From: Clostridia bacterium
Lineage (GTDB): Bacteria > Bacillota > Clostridia > Acetivibrionales > DSM-2933
Reading direction: 5' to 3'
Length of the DNA: 64,000 nucleotides
Assembly: GCA_026416815.1 (NCBI GenBank)
Contig: JAOAEJ010000051.1
Span: 1 to 64,000, forward strand
The notes beneath the pieces were generated by a model, which was not told where the DNA came from, did not search any database, and was given only the letters and a program-made list of their open reading frames with translations. The translations under genes were made by a program, and so were the position numbers. Shown here one piece after another: positions 17,307 through 26,069 of the stretch. Within the stretch, counting starts at the first letter, position 1; every line of letters begins with the position of its first letter.

Positions 17307-18089
17307 TTATTTACAGCAAGTACATTGGTTTTCTGTGACATCGATATTTTTTATTATTTCAAAAATCATCTTTTTGACTTTTTCGTTATTTTCCTGAAAC
17401 ACTTTTAATACTGCGTCATGGGTAACGGGAGGGATATCGTCATTGCCTTCCAAGCCGGCATCATAGTCTGTAATTAATGCAATATTTGCATAGCATATAC
17501 CTGCTTCTCTTGCAAGATAGCATTCAGGATATTGGGTCATATTTATTACTTCCCAACCCATTTTGCTAAACCAACGGCTTTCTGCAACTGTTGAGAATCG
17601 TGGTCCTTGTATTACTACTACCGTTCCTCGTTCATGGGTTGTTATCCCAAGAGACTCTCCCGTTGCAACTGCTATTTTTCTCAACTCTTCACAGTATGGG
17701 TGTGCGGGGCTGATATGTTGTACATCTTCTCCATCATAAAAGGTATCGTTTCTACCCCAAGTCCTGTCCACAAATTGATCGCAGATTACAAAATCTCCGG
17801 GTTTTACATTAGCCTGAAGACTTCCTGAAGCTGTTGGAGCGATTATCTTTTTTACTCCAAGCTGTTTCATTGCGTGAATATTTGCCTTATAGGGAATCTT
17901 ATGGGGAGGGAATTGGTGGTTTTTACCGTGGCGAGGGAGGAACGCAATCCTTTTACCTTCGTAAGTTGCTAATGCAATTTTATCACTGGGCTTTCCATAA
18001 GGGGTATCAATATCTATCTCCTCAACGTTTTCAAGAAAAGAATAAAAGCCGGATCCGCCAAACACTCCGATATCTACTTTGTATTCCAT
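17307..18089 (-). CDS. mtnP: S-methyl-5'-thioadenosine phosphorylase
   Basis: MtnP phosphorolyses methylthioadenosine to adenine and methylthioribose-1-phosphate, clearing a by-product of polyamine synthesis and SAM use. The 260-residue sequence shows the nucleoside phosphorylase blocks GVFGGSGFY, FLPRHGKNH, APTASGSLQ, NMTQYPECYLAREA and ITDYDAGLEG in order. These point to the MTA phosphorylase branch rather than purine nucleoside phosphorylase. The C-terminus ends TCCK, with clustered cysteines of unknown role. The ATG is preceded by AGGAGG with a 6-nt gap. It is the first gene of an mtnP-mtnA unit. Whether it also accepts inosine or other nucleosides cannot be told. Confidence 0.9.
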   Translation of the reverse strand: MEYKVDIGVFGGSGFYSFLENVEEIDIDTPYGKPSDKIALATYEGKRIAFLPRHGKNHQFPPHKIPYKANIHAMKQLGVKKIIAPTASGSLQANVKPGDFVICDQFVDRTWGRNDTFYDGEDVQHISPAHPYCEELRKIAVATGESLGITTHERGTVVVIQGPRFSTVAESRWFSKMGWEVINMTQYPECYLAREAGICYANIALITDYDAGLEGNDDIPPVTHDAVLKVFQENNEKVKKMIFEIIKNIDVTENQCTCCK

Positions 18090-18320
18090 ATATAACCTCC
18101 TGAATTATTTTATAAAGGACTAAGCAATATAGGGATAGTTTATGAAAATGGCATTACAAGTAAACCTTAATAAATATGTATTTCATAAACTACAGACTAA
18201 AGCTATTATTTTCCTCTATAAATAATTATATATGAAAAAAGTGAAGTTTCAATTAATTTCAAGTAAATATATATATAATTTAAAATTATGTGAAAAATAT
18301 ATTAAAAGGAGTTGGATATA
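18090..18320. other. Divergent intergenic region
   Basis: This AT-rich region lies between mtnP (minus) and the small plus-strand gene. The AGGAGG site for mtnP is at its left end and AAAAGGAG for the next gene at 18304-18311. No riboswitch-like structure was found; in particular no SAM-box pattern upstream of mtnP. Confidence 0.3.
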
Positions 18321-18593
18321 ATGGCTGAGATATTAACAACTGAATTAAAAAGTGATTTGGAAAATATCTATAAGACAATTGGCGATATGCTGAATCTACT
18401 TGAAGTGACAAACTTTAGTAGTCAAAATAACGAAGTAAACGAAGCGGTGGATTTAATAAAGTTAAAATTACAGGATATTGAAGGTACATTGCAAAAGGAT
18501 ATCTACAACTGTGACTATCTCATAACAAAATTTAAGACTCTTTACATCACGGATGATGGGGAGGACTTTTATAATGATGGATACTTACATTAA
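18321..18593 (+). CDS. Small hypothetical helical protein
   Basis: A 90-residue protein starting at ATG 18321, nine bases after AAAAGGAG. It appears mostly helical and acidic, with a single Cys in IYNCDYL, and ends FYNDGYLH. It has no signal peptide or membrane segment. I do not recognise a family. It lies on the same strand as the membrane protein and YteA-like gene that follow (115 bp gap), so it may belong to the same sporulation-linked group, but that is only positional. Confidence 0.65.
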   Translation: MAEILTTELKSDLENIYKTIGDMLNLLEVTNFSSQNNEVNEAVDLIKLKLQDIEGTLQKDIYNCDYLITKFKTLYITDDGEDFYNDGYLH

Positions 18594-18707
18594 TATTTGT
18601 TGCAATCCTTGTAGAGCTTTATACAACACGTTAAAGCTCTTTTCTTGGTTAATGGATGAACATAATTTAATACATTATGGGAACCCTAATTAAAGGAGGT
18701 TTAACGG

Positions 18708-19025
18708 ATGATCGGAAAAAACGGTGTCTTGAGCATAATTAACAAGAAAATCGACCAGATATCACTCAATATGGAGAAAATGAAACTCGTCGATTATGTA
18801 TACTATATTGAACACCCTAGAAAAATGCTATTTGCTAACTTTATCGGTGGACTAGCACGGGGTTTTGGTATTGCAGTAGGCTTTACTGTACTTGGTGCAA
18901 TTGGAATATATATTTTACAAATGGTGGTAAAGTGGAAACTGCCGCTAATTGGGGAATTTATTAGCGATATAGTTGAGATTGTTCAGAATAATATGCATAG
19001 GACAGGAGGTAGAATAGATGGATAA
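18708..19025 (+). CDS. Small membrane protein, DUF5665-like
   Basis: A 105-residue protein behind a strong AAAGGAGG site. Residues 28-45 contain the segment YIEHPRKMLFANFIGG followed by GLARGFGIAVGF and a transmembrane helix (about 48-70); a short amphipathic tail (SDIVEIVQNN) follows. The pattern fits the DUF5665 family of single-span proteins common in spore-forming Firmicutes; I assign this from memory of the motif. It overlaps the YteA-like gene by 8 bp, so the two are translationally coupled. Function unknown. Confidence 0.72.
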   Translation: MIGKNGVLSIINKKIDQISLNMEKMKLVDYVYYIEHPRKMLFANFIGGLARGFGIAVGFTVLGAIGIYILQMVVKWKLPLIGEFISDIVEIVQNNMHRTGGRIDG

Positions 19026-19659
19026 TGCAGCTAAGCAGCATTTTAGAAAATTATTGATTCAACGGGGCAAGGAATTATCCGATACCATAGCGTTAATGAA
19101 AGAACATGAAGAGGCTGACCAAGATAAGTACTCACCAAATGAGCTTTCTAACTATGACAATCACCCTGCAGAAATAGGTACGGAACTATTCCAGGTACAA
19201 CTAAATAATGCATTGATGGTTCACGAAGAACACCTTCTAAACGATATTCATGATGCACTAAAGAGGATTGACCATGGAACATTCGGCATATGTGCCTATT
19301 GCGGCAAGGATATTAAAGAGGAAAGACTAGAAGCTATTCCCTATACGAGGGTATGCATGGAGTGTGAACAGGGAAAGGCTTACGATCCTGAAAAACTTGA
19401 GAATAATCGGCCGGTAGAAGAATTGATATGGGACGCACCCTTTGGAAGAAAATATTTAAATAGAAGAGAAGACGATGAAAATGAAGGATTGGATCAACTA
19501 AATGATCTTGTGAAATACGGTACCTCCGATAGCCCTCAAGATATGGGAGGATATCACGATTATGACGAATATTATACAAATGAAATAGACAATCAGGGGA
19601 TAGTAGACCATATGGATAAGATAACGAACGAAGAATATAAAAGGCAGCTGCCCGATTAA
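19018..19659 (+). CDS. YteA-type TraR/DksA zinc-finger protein
   Basis: The 213-residue protein has a helical N-terminus and a TraR/DksA C4 zinc finger with Cys92, Cys95, Cys113 and Cys116 (CAYC and CMEC). A YteA-like acidic C-terminal extension ends in EEYKRQLPD. YteA proteins are associated with sporulation in Bacillus and Clostridia. DksA relatives bind the secondary channel of RNA polymerase, but this protein lacks an obvious DxxDxA coiled-coil tip, so transcriptional action is not assured. ATG 19018 follows AGGAGG inside the previous gene. Confidence 0.85.
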   Translation: MDNAAKQHFRKLLIQRGKELSDTIALMKEHEEADQDKYSPNELSNYDNHPAEIGTELFQVQLNNALMVHEEHLLNDIHDALKRIDHGTFGICAYCGKDIKEERLEAIPYTRVCMECEQGKAYDPEKLENNRPVEELIWDAPFGRKYLNRREDDENEGLDQLNDLVKYGTSDSPQDMGGYHDYDEYYTNEIDNQGIVDHMDKITNEEYKRQLPD

Positions 19660-19769
19660 ATAATTATATTTAAATGTAAAGCAAAAATTAATATTGGGTA
19701 GTTGGTTTAATCTATACCTAAAAGAGAGTTTTTAAATCAAAAATTATATTTAGTTTAATATTTAATGAA

Positions 19770-19801
19770 AAAGTGCCTATGGGATAATCCACGGGCACTT
19801 T
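19770..19801. terminator. Bidirectional terminator
   Basis: A stem AAAGTGCC / GGCACTTT with partially paired interior lies between the convergent YteA-like gene and the minus-strand transglutaminase gene. On the minus strand it runs into five T residues, on the plus strand into fewer, so it serves mainly the minus-strand operon. Confidence 0.65.
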
Positions 19802-19826
19802 AAAATAGAAAATTAAATTTCTTATA

Positions 19827-22334
19827 CTATACTTTGCCTAATATATATTTGCGAGCAAAAAACTTAAATCTTCCCAAACGTTGTTTTGTTTCACCAAGTA
19901 GATAATCATAAAACTCAAAGACGTCATTTTTATTGGAAACGCTAATATCATTCGGGCTAAATCTAGCTGTAACAAAAATTTCCGTTATATCCTTGAATGT
20001 AATATTCTTGGAATTGATACGCTCAACAATGATAGTATCGGGAAGTCTATCGGCATATTGCAATGGAGTCTCTCCTAGGCCTATTGGCAACCCTTGTAAG
20101 TTAAGGAGCTTTAAATAAAACTTATATAAAAATAATACACCTTCTTTAGGGGGCATTTTTATTATTTTATAGCGCATATAATAATTACATCTTATATGGT
20201 TGAACAACATAATACACAATAGTATAAATAAAATTACTCCTATAACTATTACAACTGCAAATAATATTTTTTGTTCTATAGGTGTTTTTACATTATTAAT
20301 ATCTCCAGAGTCTTCATCAGGCATTTTGTAGTCTTTTTTACCGGTAATACCCATTCTTTTCATAAATTCCTGGTAGGATGGATTGTTCTGAAAAGCCTGA
20401 CTGTATACGCCCGAAATCTCCTGATTGCTATAGAAGTTTGCCGAGAAGGGAGCGGTTGGCTCGAAGGGGACCCAGCCAAAGCCTTCAAAATATACCTCAA
20501 CCCAGGCATGAGCCTGTTTATTTGTAACTTCATATACCATATCAAAATCAGGGTCACTGGGCAAGGAGTAGCCTTCAACGTATCTGGCAGGAATTCCTAA
20601 ACTTCTTACAAGAACAGTCATTGCAGAAGCATAGTAAGTACAGTACCCCTTCTTCGAGTTAAACAGGAAGTAATCTACAAAGTCTTGTCCCTTGGGCGCT
20701 GGTCCGGGACTCAGTGTGTAAACATAATTTTTTGAAAGGTATTCTTCTATAGATTTAACTTTGTCATAGTCGTTAGTTTTAGAGGTAGTAATCGACTGTG
20801 CAAGATTTTTAATTCTTACAGGCAGCTTTTGGGGAAGCTGAAGATATTTTTCATACATTTCCTTTGAATGTACAGCAAGGGTCCTTAAGTCATCATACTT
20901 TAATCCACGAATTATTTTGGTGCTGGTTATAGCGGAATTACCATTTCGGAATCTTGATAAGTCTTCAACTACTGTAAGAATATCAACTTCATTGTTATAA
21001 ACAATGGCAGTTTCATTCCTAGGGACGGATTTAAGCAGGAAATCTATATATAGTCCTCTCTTACTCCTTCTAAGCATATTCTTTAAATTATCATCATTAT
21101 TTTTCATACTATATATATAAGGTGAATACTTAAAACCTTTTTTCTGAGATACATTAGAGGACAGTATATTATTATCGTCGGAAAACACCTTAACCGAGGT
21201 GTTTAAAAAGAAATCAAGAGTCTCTGTTTTCAAAGGCAAAAACAAGGATTTGGTTTTCATATTTTCAAAGGTTATATTAATATTGTAAGGGCGATAATAC
21301 TTTTTAAGGTAGTCCTCCGCATCGGTAAGAAGTAAAGCACCCTTTTTAAGTTCAAAAATGTCCATATCATTACCTAAATCTATATTACCCTTAGAACTGG
21401 TAAGTGCATTTAAGGTTTTGTCAGTACTAGCCCATGAGTTGCCGGTATAAAAGTCCCTTGAAGAGCCCTTAAGATAAATATCCGACTTAGGTGACTTAAC
21501 TTTTAGTACCAGAGTATTGTCTGCTTGAACATTACCTCCAAGTGAATTATCATCGCCGAAGCCCGTAGAGGCTACAGAAAAATATTCAAACGAGGAGGGG
21601 GATGAACCGGAGTTAAATAAATGCTTTACAACAGCATTTACTCTTTTGTCAAGCCAGCTCCAGTGAAGTGATCTGGTGCTAGTAGGTATCAGCGCTGATA
21701 TAATAAGTATAAAAGCACAAATTGGTACAATAAATATGGTAAAAGAAGACTCATCAACATAGTCATTAGATTCGGCGGAAGATTTTTTTGCAAAAATATG
21801 TTTTAAATAATAGACTAAAACTAATAGAATGAATATGTACAGTGAAGTATAACTTACAAAATACTTGTAAATCCATTGGATGCCAAATAAGCTAACTCCG
21901 CTGATAAGTACTACAAAAAAGTTAAATCTTTTAACTGTAAAGATAAAAGCGAATAGAGTTATTAACACGCATAATAAAACTGTGATATAAGTCTGATAAG
22001 CTATATTATTATGTGCATTACCTGCTATGTAACTGTTAGTCCAATCAATAAGTGAGTAAATGTTACTCGTAAAGTCAGAAAATAAGCCGTTAACAGCCAA
22101 ATTTATCGAAAACAGTGCAATCCCTGTAACAAAAACAATTCCCGATATTTTCAGTGAAAGTTTATTAATGAAAGCAATAGAGTAAACAAGAAGGCACAAA
22201 CTTACAATCCCCAAAATAAATAAAGGGTTGTACTTAAAGTGAAGCGACGTAGTAAGCGCATATATATAAGAAAAGCTTAATAATGCTGAAAGTATTGTAT
22301 TTATACCTTTACTGGCAAAATTATATGTTTGCAT
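19827..22334 (-). CDS. TgpA-like membrane transglutaminase
   Basis: An 835-residue membrane protein. Several transmembrane helices fill about residues 15-215 and another lies near 695-715. Between them is an extracytoplasmic region with a transglutaminase core: Cys565 in KKGYCTYYAS, His609 in QAHAWVEV and Glu625 in WVPFEPTAPF, where many family members have Asp. The C-terminal cytosolic tail (DUF4129-like, with PLQYADRLPD) follows. It ends a three-gene unit with moxR and the DUF58 gene, an arrangement widespread in bacteria. In characterised relatives the module is linked to envelope integrity. ATG 22334 follows AGGAGG. Whether it crosslinks or cleaves proteins is unknown. Confidence 0.88.
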   Translation of the reverse strand: MQTYNFASKGINTILSALLSFSYIYALTTSLHFKYNPLFILGIVSLCLLVYSIAFINKLSLKISGIVFVTGIALFSINLAVNGLFSDFTSNIYSLIDWTNSYIAGNAHNNIAYQTYITVLLCVLITLFAFIFTVKRFNFFVVLISGVSLFGIQWIYKYFVSYTSLYIFILLVLVYYLKHIFAKKSSAESNDYVDESSFTIFIVPICAFILIISALIPTSTRSLHWSWLDKRVNAVVKHLFNSGSSPSSFEYFSVASTGFGDDNSLGGNVQADNTLVLKVKSPKSDIYLKGSSRDFYTGNSWASTDKTLNALTSSKGNIDLGNDMDIFELKKGALLLTDAEDYLKKYYRPYNINITFENMKTKSLFLPLKTETLDFFLNTSVKVFSDDNNILSSNVSQKKGFKYSPYIYSMKNNDDNLKNMLRRSKRGLYIDFLLKSVPRNETAIVYNNEVDILTVVEDLSRFRNGNSAITSTKIIRGLKYDDLRTLAVHSKEMYEKYLQLPQKLPVRIKNLAQSITTSKTNDYDKVKSIEEYLSKNYVYTLSPGPAPKGQDFVDYFLFNSKKGYCTYYASAMTVLVRSLGIPARYVEGYSLPSDPDFDMVYEVTNKQAHAWVEVYFEGFGWVPFEPTAPFSANFYSNQEISGVYSQAFQNNPSYQEFMKRMGITGKKDYKMPDEDSGDINNVKTPIEQKILFAVVIVIGVILFILLCIMLFNHIRCNYYMRYKIIKMPPKEGVLFLYKFYLKLLNLQGLPIGLGETPLQYADRLPDTIIVERINSKNITFKDITEIFVTARFSPNDISVSNKNDVFEFYDYLLGETKQRLGRFKFFARKYILGKV

Positions 22335-22346
22335 AAATCCTCCTAA

Positions 22347-23546
22347 CTAACGCTCCAGCACAGATTTTATATCATCATCAATATCCATTTTATAGATATC
22401 AATACCAACTTCGGGCAAATTTGACAATATATTAAATACATCATTACTTTTACCATTCATATGCTCACTAGGATACACATAAACGAGGCTGACCTCGTTC
22501 CCTGACATTTTTGTCTTATAAATCTGATCATATAAGTCGTAATCAATATTTGATGATAAAATAACAAAGTTAGTTTTCAGTATATTGCTATCAAGATAGA
22601 TATTAAGTATATCGTTTAAATTTGCATTACCGTTAAAGCTGACTTTTGCCAAGACTTTATATATTTCATCGAAGTCTGAAGGATTTCTTAACGAAATACT
22701 GTTAAAACTTTCAGAATAGAAAACAATGTTTACAGGAATCCAGTTCGAAAGGCAGTAATGTATTATAGCTATAGCCGATTCTATTAATTTGTCCTCTATC
22801 ACTGCATTAACATCAATAGGGTAGTTGTTTTTCTTAAGGTCGATTACTACGGTAGCACTGGTTTCAGAGGTACTCTGGAAGTTTTTGACCATCATTTCAC
22901 CGGCTTTTGCAGTAAGCTTCCAGTGGATTTTTTTAAAGCTATCGCCATAACTATACTTTCTTATGTCAGAGATAGTGGTCATGTCTTCAAATTTATTATC
23001 AAGTATTGAGTGTGTTTCTGAAAAATAGTTTGTGCGTAATTTAAATCTGTCGATATATATGAGCTTTGGATATACAGTAATATATTTAGGCTCGCTTATA
23101 CTATAAGTAAATCTGAAAATGCCCAGAAAATCATCTATCTCGACTTTTTCTATACCGATAGCATAGTGACCTCTATATTTACATTCCAACTCAAAAGCAA
23201 ATGTCTTTTTGCTGTTAGGAAGCAGCGAGAGGCTTTTTGTCTGAAACTGTTTAGAGAATATAGTTCCTGAGCCGCAGAAGGTTACTTTGACGTAAGGATA
23301 AAGAAGAAAATCTTCGTTATTAATACTAAACAAGAAGTTAATTCTATCACCTTTTGTTATAATGGTTTTATCAACTTCCTGTATATATTTAAATCTTTCG
23401 TATACTATAAAAGTATATAAAAAAGACACTGAAAAAACAGTCAAAGTAGTATAAAGAAACATATACGGTATTTTACCGCCGTAGAAATATAAATATATGA
23501 GTGAAGATACAAGTAGGGCTGTAAATAAAATTCTATTTCTTTTCAT
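22347..23546 (-). CDS. DUF58 domain membrane protein
   Basis: A 399-residue protein with two N-terminal membrane helices (about 5-22 and 28-45), a beta-rich middle region, and the DUF58 signature DIRKYSYGDSFKKIHWKLTA near residue 195. A VWA-like C-terminal half starts with TVVIDLKKN. DUF58 proteins usually act with MoxR ATPases as chaperone-like modules, probably for metal-dependent or membrane enzymes. The chosen ATG overlaps moxR by 14 bp behind GGTGG; an upstream ATG at 23567 lacks a ribosome site. It lies between moxR and the transglutaminase gene, which suggests that the transglutaminase is its client. Confidence 0.88.
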   Translation of the reverse strand: MKRNRILFTALLVSSLIYLYFYGGKIPYMFLYTTLTVFSVSFLYTFIVYERFKYIQEVDKTIITKGDRINFLFSINNEDFLLYPYVKVTFCGSGTIFSKQFQTKSLSLLPNSKKTFAFELECKYRGHYAIGIEKVEIDDFLGIFRFTYSISEPKYITVYPKLIYIDRFKLRTNYFSETHSILDNKFEDMTTISDIRKYSYGDSFKKIHWKLTAKAGEMMVKNFQSTSETSATVVIDLKKNNYPIDVNAVIEDKLIESAIAIIHYCLSNWIPVNIVFYSESFNSISLRNPSDFDEIYKVLAKVSFNGNANLNDILNIYLDSNILKTNFVILSSNIDYDLYDQIYKTKMSGNEVSLVYVYPSEHMNGKSNDVFNILSNLPEVGIDIYKMDIDDDIKSVLER

Positions 23547-24489
23547 AGTAATCCACCACAGGTACATTTATTTTGCTGATTATAGAGCTAAGAATATCAT
23601 TAGAAGTTATTTTTTTCAACTTAGCTTCCTGTTTCAAAACAAGCCTATGGGACAATACTGGGATAGCGAGCTTTATTATATCGTCGGGCAAAACAAAACT
23701 CCTGCTATTATAAAATGCCCATGCCTGTGCCGCCCTGAAGAGTGCTAACGAACCTCTAGGGCTTGACCCCAGTGCAACATCAGGGTGTTTACGCGTCTGG
23801 CTTACTATATCAACTATATAATCATTTAAGCTCTTATCAACGTATACTTTTTTTACTTCTTCTTGTATTGAAAGTATTTCATTACTGTTTACTATAGGCT
23901 CAAGGGTTTTGAGCGGGCTGTTAAGTTGAAATTTCGAAAGTATCAGACTTTCCTCACCGGGAGATGGGTATCCAATCGAAATTTTCATGAAAAACCTATC
24001 CAATTGAGCTTCGGGCAGAGGATAAGTACCAAGATATTCTACAGGATTTTGAGTTGCCATGACCATAAAAGGCTGTGGCACTTTATATGTAATTCCGTCT
24101 ACAGTTACCTGATTCTCTTCCATAACCTCAAGTAAACTGGCCTGGGTCTTAGGGGAGGTTCTATTGATTTCATCGGCAAGTATTATATGACTCATTATTG
24201 AACCGGGTCGATATTCGAATTCACCGGACTTCTGGTTGTATATAGAGAAACCGGTTATATCCGATGGGAGAATATCCGGGGTAAACTGGATCCGTTTAAA
24301 TGATGCATTAATGGATTTTGCAACTGACGATACGAGGCTGGTTTTACCAACTCCCGGAACATCCTCTATTAATACATGTCCATTGCACACAAGTGAGACT
24401 ATGGCTAGTTCTATTACGTGTTTCTTACCCACAATTACATTCTCAACATTTTCAACGATTTGTCTTAAAACTCTTACTGAATCACTCAT
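23533..24489 (-). CDS. MoxR family AAA+ ATPase
   Basis: The 318-residue protein is a MoxR-type AAA+ ATPase with Walker A EDVPGVGKTS, Walker B ILADEINR, sensor 1 ATQNP and the MoxR block YPLPEAQLDRFFM. Arg residues in SSPRGSLAL and a C-terminal lid complete it. It likely couples ATP hydrolysis to remodelling or activation of the DUF58 or transglutaminase partner encoded downstream. ATG 24489 follows AAGGGTGG; the in-frame GTG at 24498 is part of that site. No regulatory sequence upstream was recognised. Confidence 0.93.
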   Translation of the reverse strand: MSDSVRVLRQIVENVENVIVGKKHVIELAIVSLVCNGHVLIEDVPGVGKTSLVSSVAKSINASFKRIQFTPDILPSDITGFSIYNQKSGEFEYRPGSIMSHIILADEINRTSPKTQASLLEVMEENQVTVDGITYKVPQPFMVMATQNPVEYLGTYPLPEAQLDRFFMKISIGYPSPGEESLILSKFQLNSPLKTLEPIVNSNEILSIQEEVKKVYVDKSLNDYIVDIVSQTRKHPDVALGSSPRGSLALFRAAQAWAFYNSRSFVLPDDIIKLAIPVLSHRLVLKQEAKLKKITSNDILSSIISKINVPVVDYYEKK

Positions 24490-24730
24490 TAGCGCCACCC
24501 TTTACTTAAATTATTTTTCTGAAAGTCAACTCAATATGGATAAATAAATGCTGTTTATAACTTTAATATTAAATGAATAGCAAATATAGTTTTTAGCTGC
24601 TTATTAAGACTGCTTAAAAATATGTGGCATAGCATAACCGGATTTCCAAAGTTATCTATTAAATATATTATACCAGTTAAATATTGATTATAAAGTAGAC
24701 AAATTTCATGTAAGAGGTGGATTATTTTCA
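24490..24730. other. Intergenic region moxR-ldh
   Basis: An AT-rich gap that should hold the promoter for the minus-strand moxR operon. I see no convincing -35/-10 pair or small gene. Confidence 0.25.
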
Positions 24731-24765
24731 GAAAAAAACCTCTTCGCTTTTATAGTCGAAGAGGT
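24731..24765 (-). terminator. Terminator of ldh
   Basis: On the minus strand, ACCTCTTCG pairs perfectly with CGAAGAGGT across a 10-nt loop and is followed by seven T residues, starting nine bases after the stop codon. Confidence 0.92.
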
Positions 24766-24773
24766 AAAATATT

Positions 24774-25724
24774 TTATAGTTTAATGTTATTAATTACTTC
24801 TTTTAATGAATTTCCCGATTTAAGCAAAAGCTCTTTTTCTGAGTCACTTATGGGTACATCAAGTATTTTACCTATACCGCTTTTATTTACCACTGTTGGA
24901 ACGCTAAGGCATACATCATCTAAACCATATTGACCTTCTAGTAAGCTTGAGACAGTAAGTATAGAATTTTCATCCCTTACTATAGCCTCTACAATTCGCC
25001 TTACAGCCAGAGCAACAGCGTAATAGGTGGCACCTTTTCTTTCGATAATTTTATAAGCCGCATTCTTAACATCCTGGTAAATTTCATGTTTAGAAAAATT
25101 ACCTTCGCAGCGGCTGCAATCCTTGCAATAATCATCCATAGGAATACCGGCTATATTTGTAATACTCCATGTAGGAACTTCGGTATCCCCATGTTCGCCT
25201 ATAATGTATGCATGTACGTTTCTTGGGTCAACACCAACGTGATCGCCTAGCAAATACCTAAAGCGGGCGGAGTCTAGCACGGTTCCTGAGCCAATAACCT
25301 TATTCTTGGGAAAGCCGGATAGTTTATAAGTGACGTAAGTCAATATATCAACCGGGTTTGTAACTACAAGGAGTATACAGTCTGTGTTATATTTTACTAT
25401 CTCGCTGATAATGCTTTTAAATATAGCTGTGTTTTTGTTGGCAAGGTCAATTCTGGTTTCACCGGGTTTCTGATTCGCTCCGGCAGTAATTATGACTATA
25501 TCGGAACCTGCACAGTCACTATAGTTTCCGGTATAAATCTTTACAGGTCTGACAAAAGGCATACCATGATTTAAGTCCATAACCTCGCCATCTGTTTTAT
25601 CAACATTTACATCTATCAGAACGAGCTCGGAAATCAATCCGCTTAACATTAATGTATATGCAGTTGTAGCACCGACAAATCCGGCACCGACAACCGTTAC
25701 TTTTTTTATCGTATTCCCAGCCAT
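24774..25724 (-). CDS. ldh: L-lactate dehydrogenase
   Basis: The 316-residue enzyme reduces pyruvate to L-lactate with NADH, a fermentation end step. It carries the NAD-binding GAGFVGA, the specificity loop [10 protein letters not shown] (Gln and Arg indicating lactate rather than malate dehydrogenase), VTNPVD and the catalytic His in GEHGDTE. Two extra cysteines sit close together in [10 protein letters not shown], an unusual cysteine cluster. ATG 25724 follows AAAGGAGG; the longer form from 25772 is improbable. It is monocistronic with its own promoter and terminator. Allosteric control by fructose-1,6-bisphosphate is common in the family but cannot be read here. Confidence 0.95.
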   Translation of the reverse strand: MAGNTIKKVTVVGAGFVGATTAYTLMLSGLISELVLIDVNVDKTDGEVMDLNHGMPFVRPVKIYTGNYSDCAGSDIVIITAGANQKPGETRIDLANKNTAIFKSIISEIVKYNTDCILLVVTNPVDILTYVTYKLSGFPKNKVIGSGTVLDSARFRYLLGDHVGVDPRNVHAYIIGEHGDTEVPTWSITNIAGIPMDDYCKDCSRCEGNFSKHEIYQDVKNAAYKIIERKGATYYAVALAVRRIVEAIVRDENSILTVSSLLEGQYGLDDVCLSVPTVVNKSGIGKILDVPISDSEKELLLKSGNSLKEVINNIKL

Positions 25725-25814
25725 ATGTATTCCTCCTTTGATTTTTGTTACATTCAATAAATCTGCCAACATTTAAGAAATCAATACCAATTTACATATT
25801 ATATAATACCTCAA

Positions 25815-25843
25815 ATAATAATAAATAAACAATATTTTAACAA
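25815..25843 (-). promoter_or_regulatory. Promoter of ldh
   Basis: On the minus strand, TTGTTA (25843-25838) and TATTAT (25820-25815) are separated by 17 nt, about 90 bp before the ldh start. The -35 overlaps TTGTTAA, which resembles half of a Rex site, and a second partial copy (TTGTTTA) follows in direct rather than inverted orientation. Redox control by Rex is therefore only a possibility. Confidence 0.55.
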
Positions 25844-25911
25844 AGTAAGTTTAAATAGTATGAAGGTATTACCTATATAGTTAGAATGTTATGTACGAAT
25901 TTAAAGTTTTA

Positions 25912-25941
25912 TTGATAATTCTCTTGTCAAACTGTTATAAT
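25912..25941 (+). promoter_or_regulatory. Promoter of cinA
   Basis: TTGATA (25912-25917) and TATAAT (25936-25941) are separated by 18 nt, 130 bp upstream of the cinA ATG. It is the best sigma-A candidate in this divergent region. Confidence 0.55.
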
Positions 25942-26069
25942 ATTAGAAAATCTTTATATATAAAGAAAATTAACTTTTTTGCCGGGGGATTAAATTAGTT
26001 TAGCTTATCACAAACCTATATTTAATGGCCGCCGGTAAAGTTATGCAATTTTTAGTTAGGAGAAAGTAT

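Noticed and set aside
18090-18310. SAM riboswitch upstream of mtnP
   Set aside because: No four-way-junction or conserved SAM-box segments were found in the leader.
25825-25850. Rex operator upstream of ldh
   Set aside because: Only one half-site (TTGTTAA) matches; the second is a direct, not inverted, partial copy.
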